From Rhizobium sp. WYCCWR10014 (GTDB lineage: Bacteria; Pseudomonadota; Alphaproteobacteria; Rhizobiales; Rhizobiaceae): a DNA stretch of 44,279 nt. The notes beneath the pieces are model-generated. The model did not search any database. It had not been told where the DNA came from and saw only the letters and a program-made list of their open reading frames with translations. Shown piece by piece: positions 17,602-26,574 of this stretch. The stretch lies in assembly GCF_001657485.1 (NCBI RefSeq), contig NZ_LXFU01000019.1, positions 1-44,279 of the forward strand, given 5' to 3'. Each line of letters begins with the position of its first letter. Position 1 is the stretch's first letter. A program made the position numbers and the translations under genes.

Positions 17602-17762
17602 AATTCAAGCCGATCCGAAAAATGAGCGTCGTTCTCGATCTCGTGGGGAGCGAGAGACATTTGGGAACGCTTGCCTGGAGCAGTGACGAACGCCGGGCCT
17701 ATTTTGAATATTCGACAGAATTCCTCGCTGCGCCTATCCAAATCCCGTACAACCGAGCTTGA
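17598..17762 (+). pseudogene. Truncated hipA kinase toxin gene (N-terminal fragment)
   Basis: The 54-residue reading frame MKFKPIRKMSVVLDL...GTLAWSSDERRAYFEYSTEFLAA matches the N-terminal subdomain of HipA, which normally continues for more than 350 residues with a protein kinase-like fold. Here the match stops after FLAAPIQIP and a TGA follows. No HipA-like sequence is visible in the 49 bases before the next gene. All ATP-binding and catalytic parts are missing. It is a deletion remnant, not a sequencing frameshift, because the downstream DNA is unrelated. Confidence 0.82.
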
Positions 17763-17811
17763 CCGGATTCTGAACTAGAATGCCCGCTTCCCACGTTTCG
17801 CGAAAATAGCT

Positions 17812-18456
17812 CTAGCTGCTCTTCTTGGTCTTTGCCGGCTGGGTGTCGAAGCCGATATTGACGCGCACCAGGGCGCCGGAGCCGACCGGCATCGTGATGC
17901 CGTCCTTGCGGAAGATGACCTGCGTGCCCGGCGCGCCTGCCGGGATCTCGGTCGCGAACTTGGTGACCTCGGAATAGAGCACGGTCTCGCCATCGATGAC
18001 GGAGATGCGGATCGGCAGCGTCACCGGGCCTGGCGTGCCGGCCGGGCCGGTGATCAGGCGGAGCTGGGCAACGACCGTCATCGTCAGGTTCGTGTCGTTC
18101 AGCGTGCATTGGCGGGTGTAATCGCCGAAGGAGGCCTGGTAGACGATCTGCTGCGGATCGTCCTTCTTGCCCTTGGCATAGGTGCGGAAGATCGCGTCCT
18201 GGTCACGCATGAAGATCTGCGGGCAGGCGCCCTGGACGACGGGGGCGACCGTGCCCTGCGCCGTCGTGCCGGTGCCGATCGAAGGATTGTTCGAAGAGGG
18301 GTTGGCTGGCGCCAGCGGCATGATCTGGGCGGTGCCGTTCGGCTGGGCCGGCGTCGCCGGTTTGCTGTCGCCGCCTATGCCGAGCGAGTTGCAACCGGTA
18401 AGCAGGGCAAGAAAAGATGCGGAGACGATGAGACGCGAGATCTTGCCGAGCACCAT
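17812..18456 (-). CDS. Conserved lipoprotein
   Basis: The 214-residue protein has an N-terminal lipoprotein signal ending in the lipobox LTGC (Cys22). A Pro/Asn/Thr-rich linker follows to about residue 70, then a beta-rich domain with two Cys (GACPQIF and TRQCTLND). That domain contains VAQLRLITGPAGTPGPVTLPIRISVIDGETVLYSEV and ends in basic KTKKSS. It resembles conserved rhizobial outer-membrane or periplasmic lipoproteins of unknown role. It is divergent from thrC, and no partner gene suggests a function. Confidence 0.75.
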   Translation of the reverse strand: MVLGKISRLIVSASFLALLTGCNSLGIGGDSKPATPAQPNGTAQIMPLAPANPSSNNPSIGTGTTAQGTVAPVVQGACPQIFMRDQDAIFRTYAKGKKDDPQQIVYQASFGDYTRQCTLNDTNLTMTVVAQLRLITGPAGTPGPVTLPIRISVIDGETVLYSEVTKFATEIPAGAPGTQVIFRKDGITMPVGSGALVRVNIGFDTQPAKTKKSS

Positions 18457-18744
18457 ATTCCATCCCTTGTATAAGCGCTTCTTGGACGCCCCATGTCTTT
18501 TCCGCGGGGCCTTTCACGACGGTTTGCGATGGTCTATATCAGCGGCGCAAACAAAAATCGATTGGGTAAGCGCCGTTTTGATGCACTTTTCGACGCCGGA
18601 TGCGGGCAACTTCAAAAGCATACGAGCAAAGCCCTGCCCGCAGGGCGGCCCCTTTTCGATTTCCGGCCCGATTTCGAGCCAAGACTTCCGGCAGAGCGGG
18701 CCATGGCCGCGCCCGGCCGGATTTCCTCCAGCGATAGATCAAGG
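18457..18744. other. Intergenic region upstream of thrC
   Basis: The region must hold promoters for the lipoprotein (left) and thrC (right). A small hairpin, GCCCTG/CAGGGC (18631-18646), is followed by a GGCCCCTTTTCG stretch that could attenuate thrC transcription, but no leader peptide rich in Thr codons is evident. In-frame extension of thrC upstream gives low-complexity sequence and is not supported. Confidence 0.3.
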
Positions 18745-20169
18745 ATGACGAACGTGGACTATATCTCGACCCGCGGCGAGGCCCCTTCCCTCGGCTTTTG
18801 CGACGCCCTTTTGACGGGGCTGGCGCGCGATGGCGGGCTCTACGTTCCCTCGAAATGGCCGAGCTTTTCCAAGAAGGAGATCCGGGCGCTCAGGGGCAAG
18901 ACCTATCAGGAGATCGCCTTCACCATCCTGTCGCCCTTCACCAATGGCGAGATCCCCGATCACACTTTCCGGGCGATGATCGACGAGGCCTACGGCACCT
19001 TCCGCCACCCGGCGATCGCGCCGCTCGTCCAGACCGGGCCGAACAGCTTCGTCATGGAGCTCTTCCACGGCACGACGCTCGCCTTCAAGGACGTGGCGAT
19101 GCAGTTGCTCGCCCGGCTGATGGACTATGCGCTGGAAAAGCGCGGCGAGCGGGCGACGATCGTCGGCGCCACTTCGGGCGACACCGGCGGGGCAGCGATC
19201 GACGCATTCGCCGGCCGCGAGCGCACCGACATCTTCATCCTCTTCCCGCATGGCAAGGTCTCGCCGGTGCAGCAGCGGCAGATGACGACCTCGTCGTCAC
19301 CAAATGTGCATGCGCTTGCCGTCGAGGGCAATTTCGACGACTGCCAGAACCTGGTGAAGGCGATGTTCAACGACGTGGCTTTTCGCGACAAGGTTCGTCT
19401 ATCGGGGGTCAACTCGATCAACTGGGCGCGCATCATGGCCCAGATCGTCTATTATTTCACGGCGGCGGTGGCGCTTGGCGGACCGGACAGGAAGATCTCG
19501 TTTACGGTGCCGACCGGCAATTTCGGCGATATCTTCGCCGGCTACTGCGCCAAGCGCATGGGCCTGCCGATCGACCGGCTGGTGATCGCCACCAATGAGA
19601 ACGACATCCTGGCGCGGACGCTGAAGACCGGCCGCTACGACATGAAGGCGGTCAAGGCGACGAGTTCGCCGTCGATGGACATCCAGATCTCGTCGAACTT
19701 CGAACGGCTGCTGTTCGAAGCCTATGACCGCGACGCCTCGAAGGTGCGCGCGGCGATGGAAAGCCTCAAGCAATCCAACGGCTTCGAGATCGGCAGCCAA
19801 GCGCTGAAGGCGATCCGCCGCGACTTCCGCGCCGGGCGCGCCAGCGAGAAGCAGGTCGCCGAGACGATCCGCAGGACCCATGCCGAAACCGGTTATCTGC
19901 TGGATCCGCATTCGGCAATCGGCGTCTTCGTCGCTGCCAAGAAAGAAAAGCCGAATACGCCGATGGTGACGCTTTCGACCGCGCATCCGGCGAAATTCCC
20001 CGTTGCCGTAAAATCCGCCTGCGGTATTGACCCGGCGCTTCCGACGTGGCTTGCTGATCTGATGCACAGGGAGGAGCGTTTCCAGATCATCAAACCGGAG
20101 CTGAAAGCCGTAGAGACCTTTATCGGCAAGCACGCCCGCGGCGAGACGACAGCAGGCGCAGAAAGATAG
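18745..20169 (+). CDS. thrC: Threonine synthase
   Basis: Threonine synthase converts O-phosphohomoserine to threonine using pyridoxal phosphate. The 474-residue protein starts MTNVDYISTRGEAPSLGFCDALLTGLARDGGLY, the usual N-terminus of the long (type II) ThrC. The PLP-binding Lys115 is in TTLAFKDVAMQLL, the phosphate cup is ATSGDTGGAAIDAF, and VPTGNFGDIFAGYCAKRMG follows. The M16 peptidase gene begins 3 bases after its stop. This thrC-M16-acetyltransferase order is recurrent in Rhizobiaceae. Confidence 0.97.
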   Translation: MTNVDYISTRGEAPSLGFCDALLTGLARDGGLYVPSKWPSFSKKEIRALRGKTYQEIAFTILSPFTNGEIPDHTFRAMIDEAYGTFRHPAIAPLVQTGPNSFVMELFHGTTLAFKDVAMQLLARLMDYALEKRGERATIVGATSGDTGGAAIDAFAGRERTDIFILFPHGKVSPVQQRQMTTSSSPNVHALAVEGNFDDCQNLVKAMFNDVAFRDKVRLSGVNSINWARIMAQIVYYFTAAVALGGPDRKISFTVPTGNFGDIFAGYCAKRMGLPIDRLVIATNENDILARTLKTGRYDMKAVKATSSPSMDIQISSNFERLLFEAYDRDASKVRAAMESLKQSNGFEIGSQALKAIRRDFRAGRASEKQVAETIRRTHAETGYLLDPHSAIGVFVAAKKEKPNTPMVTLSTAHPAKFPVAVKSACGIDPALPTWLADLMHREERFQIIKPELKAVETFIGKHARGETTAGAER

Positions 20170-20172
20170 CCA

Positions 20173-21471
20173 ATGACAGTTGAGTGCACCCGGCTGAAAT
20201 CCGGGCTGACAGTAGTCACAGAGACCATGCCGCATCTTGAAAGCGTTGCGCTCGGAGTCTGGATCAAATCGGGATCGCGTAACGAGACGGACAACGAGCA
20301 CGGCATCGCTCACCTGCTCGAACACATGGCCTTCAAGGGCACGGCGCGCCGCACGGCCCGCCAGATTGCCGAAGAAATCGAGGATGTCGGCGGCGAAGTC
20401 AATGCCGCCACCTCGACCGAGACGACCTCCTATTACGCCCGCGTGCTCAAGGATTACGTGCCGCTTGCCGTCGACATCCTCGCCGACATCCTGACGGAAT
20501 CGGCCTTCGAGGAAGAGGAGCTGGAGCGCGAGAAGCAGGTGATCCTGCAGGAGATCAACGCCGCCAACGACACGCCCGACGACGTGGTGTTCGACCGGTT
20601 CTCCGAGGTCGCCTATCGCGACCAGACGCTCGGCCGGGCGATCCTCGGCACGCCGGAGACCGTCGTCTCCTTCACGCCGCAGCAAATCCGTGGCTATCTC
20701 AGCCGCAACTACACGACCGACCGCATGTTCGTGGTCGCCACCGGCGCCGTCGAGCATGAAGAATTCCTGCGCATGGTCGAGGATCGTTTCGCCAGCCTGC
20801 CGACGGCCCCTTCCGCGCCGCCCGTCATGGAGCCGGCGCGCTATATCGGCGGCAGCGTGCGCGAACCGCGCGACCTGATGGACGCGCAGATCCTGCTCGG
20901 CTTCGAAGGCAAGCCCTACCACGCCCGCGATTTCTACTGCTCGCAGATCCTCGCCAATATCCTGGGCGGCGGCATGTCCTCCAGGCTCTTCCAGGAGGTG
21001 CGCGAGTTCCGCGGCCTCTGTTATTCGGTCTATGCCTTCCACTGGGGCTTTTCCGACACCGGCATCTTCGGCATTCATGCCGCAACCGGCGGCGAAAACC
21101 TGCCGGAGCTGGTGCCCGTCATCATCGACGAGCTGCACAAGTCGGCCGATCAGATCCACCAGAAGGAAATCGAGCGCGCCCGCGCCCAGATCCGCGCCCA
21201 GCTGTTGATGGGTGCGGAAAGCCCGGCTGCCCGCGCCGGCCAGATCGCCAGGCAGATGATGCTTTACGGCCGGCCGATCTCCAATCCGGAGATGATGGAG
21301 CGGCTGGAAGGCATCACCATCGAGCGGCTGACCGACCTTGCCGGACGCCTGTTCTATGACACGGTGCCGACGCTTTCGGCGATCGGTCCGTTGGAGCAGC
21401 TCGCGCCGATGGAAGACATCACTGCCTCGCTTTCGGTCCCGGCGTCGAAGACGCTGCAGGCAAGCCGCTGA
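20173..21471 (+). CDS. M16-family zinc metallopeptidase (processing-peptidase-like)
   Basis: The 432-residue protein is a single-chain member of the M16B pitrilysin group related to mitochondrial processing peptidase. The inverted zinc motif HLLEH is at 47-51 and the third ligand Glu127 (in ILQEINAAN) follows at the canonical 76-residue spacing, so the site is complete. The second half has the Gly-rich ILGGGMSSRLFQEVREFRGLCYSV loop that helps hold substrate. No signal peptide is seen, so it acts in the cytoplasm. It is 3 bases after thrC and probably co-transcribed. The natural substrate is unknown. Confidence 0.93.
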   Translation: MTVECTRLKSGLTVVTETMPHLESVALGVWIKSGSRNETDNEHGIAHLLEHMAFKGTARRTARQIAEEIEDVGGEVNAATSTETTSYYARVLKDYVPLAVDILADILTESAFEEEELEREKQVILQEINAANDTPDDVVFDRFSEVAYRDQTLGRAILGTPETVVSFTPQQIRGYLSRNYTTDRMFVVATGAVEHEEFLRMVEDRFASLPTAPSAPPVMEPARYIGGSVREPRDLMDAQILLGFEGKPYHARDFYCSQILANILGGGMSSRLFQEVREFRGLCYSVYAFHWGFSDTGIFGIHAATGGENLPELVPVIIDELHKSADQIHQKEIERARAQIRAQLLMGAESPAARAGQIARQMMLYGRPISNPEMMERLEGITIERLTDLAGRLFYDTVPTLSAIGPLEQLAPMEDITASLSVPASKTLQASR

Positions 21472-21499
21472 GCCGACGTCGTCCTGCCGGGAGTGATCG

Positions 21500-22114
21500 A
21501 TGCCAAAATCGGTTTTTCGGTTCCTGCAGCGGCAGCCGGAAGCGGTGCAGCTGGAGAACGACAGATATCTCCTGCGCCTGCCGCGCTATCAGGATTTCAA
21601 CCAGTGGCACCGGCTGCGCGCCGAAAGCCGCAAGTTCCTGGAACCCTGGGAGCCGACCTGGCGGCGCGACGAGTTGACGGAGGGCGCCTACCGCGCCCGC
21701 GTCGTCCGCGGCAAGCAGGAATATGCCTCGGGCCAGGCGGTGCCGCTGTTCATTTTCCTGAAGGATGACATGACGCTCGTCGGCGGCGTCACCATCGGCT
21801 ACATCCGACGGGGTGCGGCACAAAGCTGCATGATCGGCTACTGGATGGGCGAACGCCATGCCGGCCAGGGGCATATGTTCGCCGCCCTTCAGTTGGTTAT
21901 TCCTTACATCTTCGCTGGGCTTGAGTTGCACCGTATCGAAGCAGCCTGTATTCCAGATAACGCGCGCAGCATCCGTCTGCTTGAAAAAGCCGGGTTTCAA
22001 CAGGAAGGCTATCTGCGCGGATATTTGAAGATCAACGGTCAGTGGCATGACCATGTGATGTTTTCACGTCTCGCCACCGATACGGATAAAGGCAGGAAAA
22101 CCGACAGCCGATGA
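21500..22114 (+). CDS. GNAT N-acetyltransferase, RimJ-like
   Basis: The 204-residue protein fits the RimJ/RimL branch of GNAT enzymes, which acetylate the N-terminus of ribosomal or other proteins. RLPRYQDFNQWHRLRAESRKFLEPWEPTW is the typical opening. GYWMGERHAGQGHMFAALQLVIPYIF contains the acetyl-CoA loop (RHAGQG), and LHRIEAACIPDNARSIRLLEKAGFQQEG is the hallmark C-terminal stretch. It follows the M16 gene by 28 bases and its stop overlaps the next start as ATGA, extending the operon. Confidence 0.92.
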   Translation: MPKSVFRFLQRQPEAVQLENDRYLLRLPRYQDFNQWHRLRAESRKFLEPWEPTWRRDELTEGAYRARVVRGKQEYASGQAVPLFIFLKDDMTLVGGVTIGYIRRGAAQSCMIGYWMGERHAGQGHMFAALQLVIPYIFAGLELHRIEAACIPDNARSIRLLEKAGFQQEGYLRGYLKINGQWHDHVMFSRLATDTDKGRKTDSR

Positions 22115-25023
22115 CAAGAGACCGCATGCTGCCCAAGTCACCGTCCGGACGAGTGATCGCGGTGATCGCAGCCCTTTTCCTGGCGGCCTTCGCCTTCGTG
22201 GCGGGTGCTGCCCGGGCGGCCGAACCGGTAAAAATTTCCCGTGACGATACCGCGCTCGATCTGACGGCAACGACGGAGATCTACGCCAACCAGGGCGAGG
22301 CCTTCCAGGTTTCGACCGCGGCCGGCGCCGACGGCATCCGCCGCCGCATCGAGGTCAGGGCAAGCTCGGAGAACCATCAGGGCGACTGGGCGGTGTTTGC
22401 GCTCGCCAACGTCTCCGAAGAACAGCTCGAACGCGTCATCGTCGCCCCGCATTTCCGTCTGGTCAATTCCAAGCTGTTCTGGCCGGATCTCGGCTCGCAG
22501 CGCATCAGCGCGATTACGCCGAGCGAAGGCTTCGCGCTCGACCGGCAGCCGAGCGACGAGGCCGACGTTTTCCGCATCACGCTGAACCCCGGGGCCGTCA
22601 TCACTTTCGTTGCCGAACTGTCGACGCCGGAACTGCCGCAGATCTATCTCTGGGAACCGAACGCCTACAAGGACACGATCAACGCCTTCACGCTCTATCG
22701 CGGCATCGTGCTTGGCATTGCGGGCCTGCTCGCCGTGTTCCTGACCATCCTCTTCGTCGTCAAGGGCACCTCGATGCTGCCGGCGACGGCAGCACTCGCC
22801 TGGGCGGTGCTCGGCTATATCTGCGTCGATTTCGGCTTTCTCGGCAAGCTGATCAGCGTCGCCTCGGCCGATCAGCGAATATGGCGCGCCTGCGCCGAGG
22901 TAGCGCTGGCGTCGAGTTTCGTCATCTTCCTCTTCACCTATCTCAACCTCAACCGCTGGCATGCGCATCTCGGCTACGCCACGCTTGCCTGGGTGCTCGG
23001 CCTTGCCCTGCTCTTCGGCGTGGCGATCTACGATCCGTCGATTGCCGCCGGCATCGCCAGGCTTTCCTTCGCGCTGACGGCGACGATGGGGCTGCTGCTG
23101 ATCATCTATCTCGGCTTCAACCGCTACGACCGCGCCATCCTGCTAGTGCCGGCCTGGGCGCTGATCCTGGTCTGGCTGTTCGGGGCGTGGCTGACGGTCA
23201 CCGGACGGCTCGACAACGATATCATCCAGCCAGCACTCGGCGGCGGCCTCGTGCTCATCGTGCTTCTGATCGGCTTCACCGTCATGCAGCACGCTTTTGC
23301 CGGCGGCGCCTACCAGCAGGGGCTGTTTTCCGATCTCGAACGGCAATCGCTGGCGCTGACCGGCTCCGGCGACATGGTCTGGGATTGGGACGTGGCGCGC
23401 GACCGCGTCGTCACCATTCCCGACGTCTCGATCAAGCTCGGCCTGTCGCCGGGCGCCATGCATGGCGCGGCGCGCAACTGGCTGCCGCGGCTGCATCCCG
23501 ACGACCGCGACCGTTTCCGCGCCACGCTCGACGTGCTGCTCGAACACCGCCGCGGGCGGCTGAACCACGAGTTCCGCATCCGCGCCGAGGACGGGCATTT
23601 CCACTGGCTGCTGATCCGCGCCCGTCCGGTGCTCGGTTCGAACGGCGAGATCATCCGCTGCGTCGGCACGATCGTCGACGTGACCGAGCAGAAAAATTCC
23701 GTCGAACGGCTGCTGCACGATGCGCTGCACGACAATCTGACCGGCCTGCCGAACCGGCAGGTCTTCCTCGACCGGCTGCAGTCGGTGCTGGCACTGGCGC
23801 CGGGCGGCGACACGCTGCGCCCGACGGTGATGGTGATCGACATCGACCGCTACAAGCTGGTCAATGATTCGCTCGGGGTTGCTGCCGGCGACAACATTCT
23901 CATCGCGCTGACGCGGCGTCTGCGCCGGCTCTTGAAACCGCAGGACACGCTGGCGCGGCTTGCCGGCGACCAGTTCGGCCTCATCCTGGTTTCCGAGCAC
24001 AATCCGGCCAAGGTCGCCGATTTTGCCGATGCGATCAGCAAGGCGATCATGGTGCCGATCAACTTCGCCAATCGCGAGATCATCCTGACGGCCTCGGTCG
24101 GGCTTGCCTCCTGGGTCGACCGGCAGGAGAGCGCCACCGGCCTGCTCAGCGATGCGGAGCTTGCGATGTACCGGGCAAAACGGGCCGGCGGCAACCGTGT
24201 CGAGCCGTTCCAGCCGGCCTTCCGCGACTTCGGCACCGACCGGCTGCAGCTCGAAACGGATCTGCGCCGCGCCATCGAGCGCAAGGAATTGTCGATGGTC
24301 TACCAGCCGATCGCAAGGCTGGAGGATGTCGAGGTCGCCGGTTTCGAGGCATTGATGCGCTGGGAGCATCCCAAACGCGGCAATATCCCGCCGTCCGAGT
24401 TCATTCCGATCGCCGAGGCCTCCGATCTCATCGGCCCGCTCGGCATGTTCGCGCTGGAACAGGCGACCAACGATCTGATGAGCTGGAAGCACCAGACCGG
24501 CGAACTGCCGATCTTCGTCTCGATCAACCTGTCGAGCGTGCAGCTGCTTAACAACGAGCTCTATGACGACGTGCGTTCGGTTCTCGCCAAGACGCATTGC
24601 CAGCCCTCGCGTCTCAAGCTCGAACTGACGGAATCCATGGTGATGGAAAATCCGGAACAGGCCCGCCTCGTGCTGCAGAAGCTGAAGGAAGCCGGCATCG
24701 GCCTGGCGCTCGACGATTTCGGCACCGGATATTCGTCGCTCGCCTATCTCACCCGCTTCCCCTTCGACACGATCAAGCTCGACAAGGCCCTGGTGCGCGA
24801 CAGCAGCGACAAGAAGGCGACCGTGCTCCGGTCGGTGATCGCGATGGCGCGCGAGCTTGACATGAAGGTGGTGGCGGAGGGGATCGAATCCAACGAGGAT
24901 GCGATCGAACTCGCCAAGATGGGCTGCAATTACGGCCAGAGCTACCTTTTCGGCCCGCCGATCCCTTCGGAATCGGTGCTGCGGCTGCTGCGTGACCGGT
25001 TTCCGCTGACGAAACGGGCGTGA
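22111..25023 (+). CDS. Membrane PAS-GGDEF-EAL cyclic-di-GMP protein
   Basis: The 970-residue protein has a signal sequence and a beta-rich periplasmic domain (about 35-195, 7TMR-DISMED2-like). About seven membrane helices (200-395), a PAS domain (410-530), GGDEF (about 545-700) and EAL (about 720-965) follow. The GGDEF signature is AGDQF at 618-622, so cyclase activity is doubtful. The EAL domain keeps its catalytic set: E746 in FEALMRW, INLSS, ELTES, DDFGTGYSS, IKLDK, VAEGIE and YGQSYLFG. It is predicted to hydrolyse c-di-GMP, perhaps with GTP-regulated activity from the degenerate GGDEF. A periplasmic ligand may control it. It is the last gene of the thrC cluster, overlapping the acetyltransferase by 4 bases. 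Confidence 0.93.
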   Translation: MTRDRMLPKSPSGRVIAVIAALFLAAFAFVAGAARAAEPVKISRDDTALDLTATTEIYANQGEAFQVSTAAGADGIRRRIEVRASSENHQGDWAVFALANVSEEQLERVIVAPHFRLVNSKLFWPDLGSQRISAITPSEGFALDRQPSDEADVFRITLNPGAVITFVAELSTPELPQIYLWEPNAYKDTINAFTLYRGIVLGIAGLLAVFLTILFVVKGTSMLPATAALAWAVLGYICVDFGFLGKLISVASADQRIWRACAEVALASSFVIFLFTYLNLNRWHAHLGYATLAWVLGLALLFGVAIYDPSIAAGIARLSFALTATMGLLLIIYLGFNRYDRAILLVPAWALILVWLFGAWLTVTGRLDNDIIQPALGGGLVLIVLLIGFTVMQHAFAGGAYQQGLFSDLERQSLALTGSGDMVWDWDVARDRVVTIPDVSIKLGLSPGAMHGAARNWLPRLHPDDRDRFRATLDVLLEHRRGRLNHEFRIRAEDGHFHWLLIRARPVLGSNGEIIRCVGTIVDVTEQKNSVERLLHDALHDNLTGLPNRQVFLDRLQSVLALAPGGDTLRPTVMVIDIDRYKLVNDSLGVAAGDNILIALTRRLRRLLKPQDTLARLAGDQFGLILVSEHNPAKVADFADAISKAIMVPINFANREIILTASVGLASWVDRQESATGLLSDAELAMYRAKRAGGNRVEPFQPAFRDFGTDRLQLETDLRRAIERKELSMVYQPIARLEDVEVAGFEALMRWEHPKRGNIPPSEFIPIAEASDLIGPLGMFALEQATNDLMSWKHQTGELPIFVSINLSSVQLLNNELYDDVRSVLAKTHCQPSRLKLELTESMVMENPEQARLVLQKLKEAGIGLALDDFGTGYSSLAYLTRFPFDTIKLDKALVRDSSDKKATVLRSVIAMARELDMKVVAEGIESNEDAIELAKMGCNYGQSYLFGPPIPSESVLRLLRDRFPLTKRA

Positions 25024-25048
25024 GCGGAGCGGCTGGTCTCATCGGTCG

Positions 25049-25558
25049 TCAGGTGAGTTGAGCGAGGATATCGTCAACGACACTTGGGACAGTACCCGCC
25101 GTGTCGATATTGATGCCGATGGGAAGATATTCCCGGGTATGATGGTAGCGGAGCACCAGCGCCCGCTCGGCCGGCTCGAAGCCCGGCTCATTCGGCCGTC
25201 CATCCAATCGTCGGTTCAAGGTCTCAACTTCTATATCGAGCACGAAAACCTTGTCGAACAGGTCCAGGAATTTGTGGAAATTGCGCGAGCCGCCACAGAA
25301 GAACGTGGCAGGATGGGTGGTGTCGGCAGCAATAGCGCGGACCTGGTCGACACGCCAGATCCAGTGGGCGTATCCCCAAACGATGCGGTCCGCGCCTTCG
25401 GGTGGTCCTGCGAGTGCCTGGCCCGTCTCGGGGTCGCCAACATAGGCCAAGACCCGGTCACCATGGACGACATGGTAGCCCCGCCGCTCCAGTTCGGTAG
25501 CGACAGACGTTTTCCCAGTGCCGGAACCGCCTTCGATCAGATAGTTCTTGATTCCCAT
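25049..25558 (-). CDS. P-loop nucleotide kinase-like protein
   Basis: The 169-residue protein has a Walker A motif GGSGTGKTS at 10-18. HVVHGDRVLAYVGDP and a FDKVFVLDIEVETLNRRLDGR stretch follow, resembling the lid region of small AAA/adenylate-kinase-like P-loop proteins. Such proteins phosphorylate small molecules or nucleotides; the substrate is unknown. It is convergent with the GGDEF-EAL gene and marks the left edge of the accessory block. Confidence 0.75.
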   Translation of the reverse strand: MGIKNYLIEGGSGTGKTSVATELERRGYHVVHGDRVLAYVGDPETGQALAGPPEGADRIVWGYAHWIWRVDQVRAIAADTTHPATFFCGGSRNFHKFLDLFDKVFVLDIEVETLNRRLDGRPNEPGFEPAERALVLRYHHTREYLPIGINIDTAGTVPSVVDDILAQLT

Positions 25559-25670
25559 AGGCGCCGCTTATCATGGCCTTCGATCTGGTGAAAAGACACT
25601 CTGCCTGGCGGTGACCACCTAGAGTTCATAGTCGCGCCACAGCCGGCCATTTCCGCAAGTTCTATGTGCG

Positions 25671-26297
25671 TCACGCCCGACTCGCCCGAACGCTCAGCCA
25701 CCGATCATGGGGCTTTCCGACGCACAGACGTACCTCGCTGACGATCCAGCCGGCGTCTGTGAGTGCGGACCGCAAGGCAGGCTCGCGCCAGTACGTCTCG
25801 ACGTAGCGCCGGGGCGCTGCAGCACTGCCGTGTGTCGACACATCCTCGCCTTCGCCCTCTCTTACCGAGGCGTGCAATCGGCCACCGGTCCGGGTCGCCT
25901 CGGCAAGCCGTCCAAGCACCGTGCCGAAATCCTCGCGCGCGACATGAATCAGGCAGGCGCAGGCCCATATCCCGTCGTACGGCGTGCCGGGACGCTGCGG
26001 GTCGGCCAAGTCTTCGGTCAGCGGGTCCAACAGGTCGGCTTCGAAGCCACTTTCGCGAAGCAGTTCGACGAAACCCTTTGCAATGTCGGTGCGCCGGACG
26101 CTCATTCCCCGCTTCTCAAGCTCAAGTGCATCTCGCCCGCCACCGCTTCCGATCTCCAGCACCCTGCCCGAGCCGCCCAGCTCGGTCACGAACGCATCGA
26201 TCTCTATCGCGACCCATTCGGGCATCGCCGCGGCCTCCGCAGCGTACTCCGCCGCGACCCTATCATAGGACCGCACGGTATCCAGGTCGGTGCTCAT
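25671..26297 (-). CDS. Class I SAM-dependent methyltransferase
   Basis: The 208-residue protein has the AdoMet-binding motif I VLEIGSGGGRDA at 46-57, then RTDIAKGFVELL (motif II region) and YDGIWACACLIHV (motif IV region). It has no membrane or targeting segment. The short N-terminal helix and compact length fit small-molecule methyltransferases; the substrate cannot be predicted. It lies upstream of the P-loop kinase gene on the same strand with 112 bases between them. Confidence 0.85.
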   Translation of the reverse strand: MSTDLDTVRSYDRVAAEYAAEAAAMPEWVAIEIDAFVTELGGSGRVLEIGSGGGRDALELEKRGMSVRRTDIAKGFVELLRESGFEADLLDPLTEDLADPQRPGTPYDGIWACACLIHVAREDFGTVLGRLAEATRTGGRLHASVREGEGEDVSTHGSAAAPRRYVETYWREPALRSALTDAGWIVSEVRLCVGKPHDRWLSVRASRA

Positions 26298-26574
26298 CCT
26301 AGCGCTCCTCCTTCAAGACAAGAGGCTTGATGAGCGAGAGGCCCATCAGCCCGTTGCGCCCTTCACACTTCGGCAGTTGGTGACATCGCGGGCGATTTGC
26401 TTCCGAGCTTTAGCAGAAATGCGGTCAGAGACCCGAGCCAATGCTGCCGGGCGGCAATGCGCCCTCATATCGGTCATACAGGGCGTCGTCGCGCCAGCCT
26501 GAAAGCGGACATCGTCTTGGGCACGGTTTCCGTCCCCCTAGGCACTAAAAGCAGCCACTTAGTTACTCGCGAGG
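26298..26574. other. Intergenic region without recognisable features
   Basis: Only short unsupported reading frames occur here. The region separates the methyltransferase gene from the end of the STAND regulator gene. I see no clear terminator, repeat or RNA gene. Confidence 0.3.

Noticed and set aside
19399..21159. 586-codon minus-strand frame opposite thrC and the M16 peptidase
   Set aside because: The composition is typical of antisense frames in GC-rich genes, and both opposite genes have full catalytic motifs.
23143..24597. 484-codon minus-strand frame opposite the GGDEF-EAL gene
   Set aside because: It is an antisense shadow; the plus-strand protein has clear PAS, GGDEF and EAL motifs through this span.
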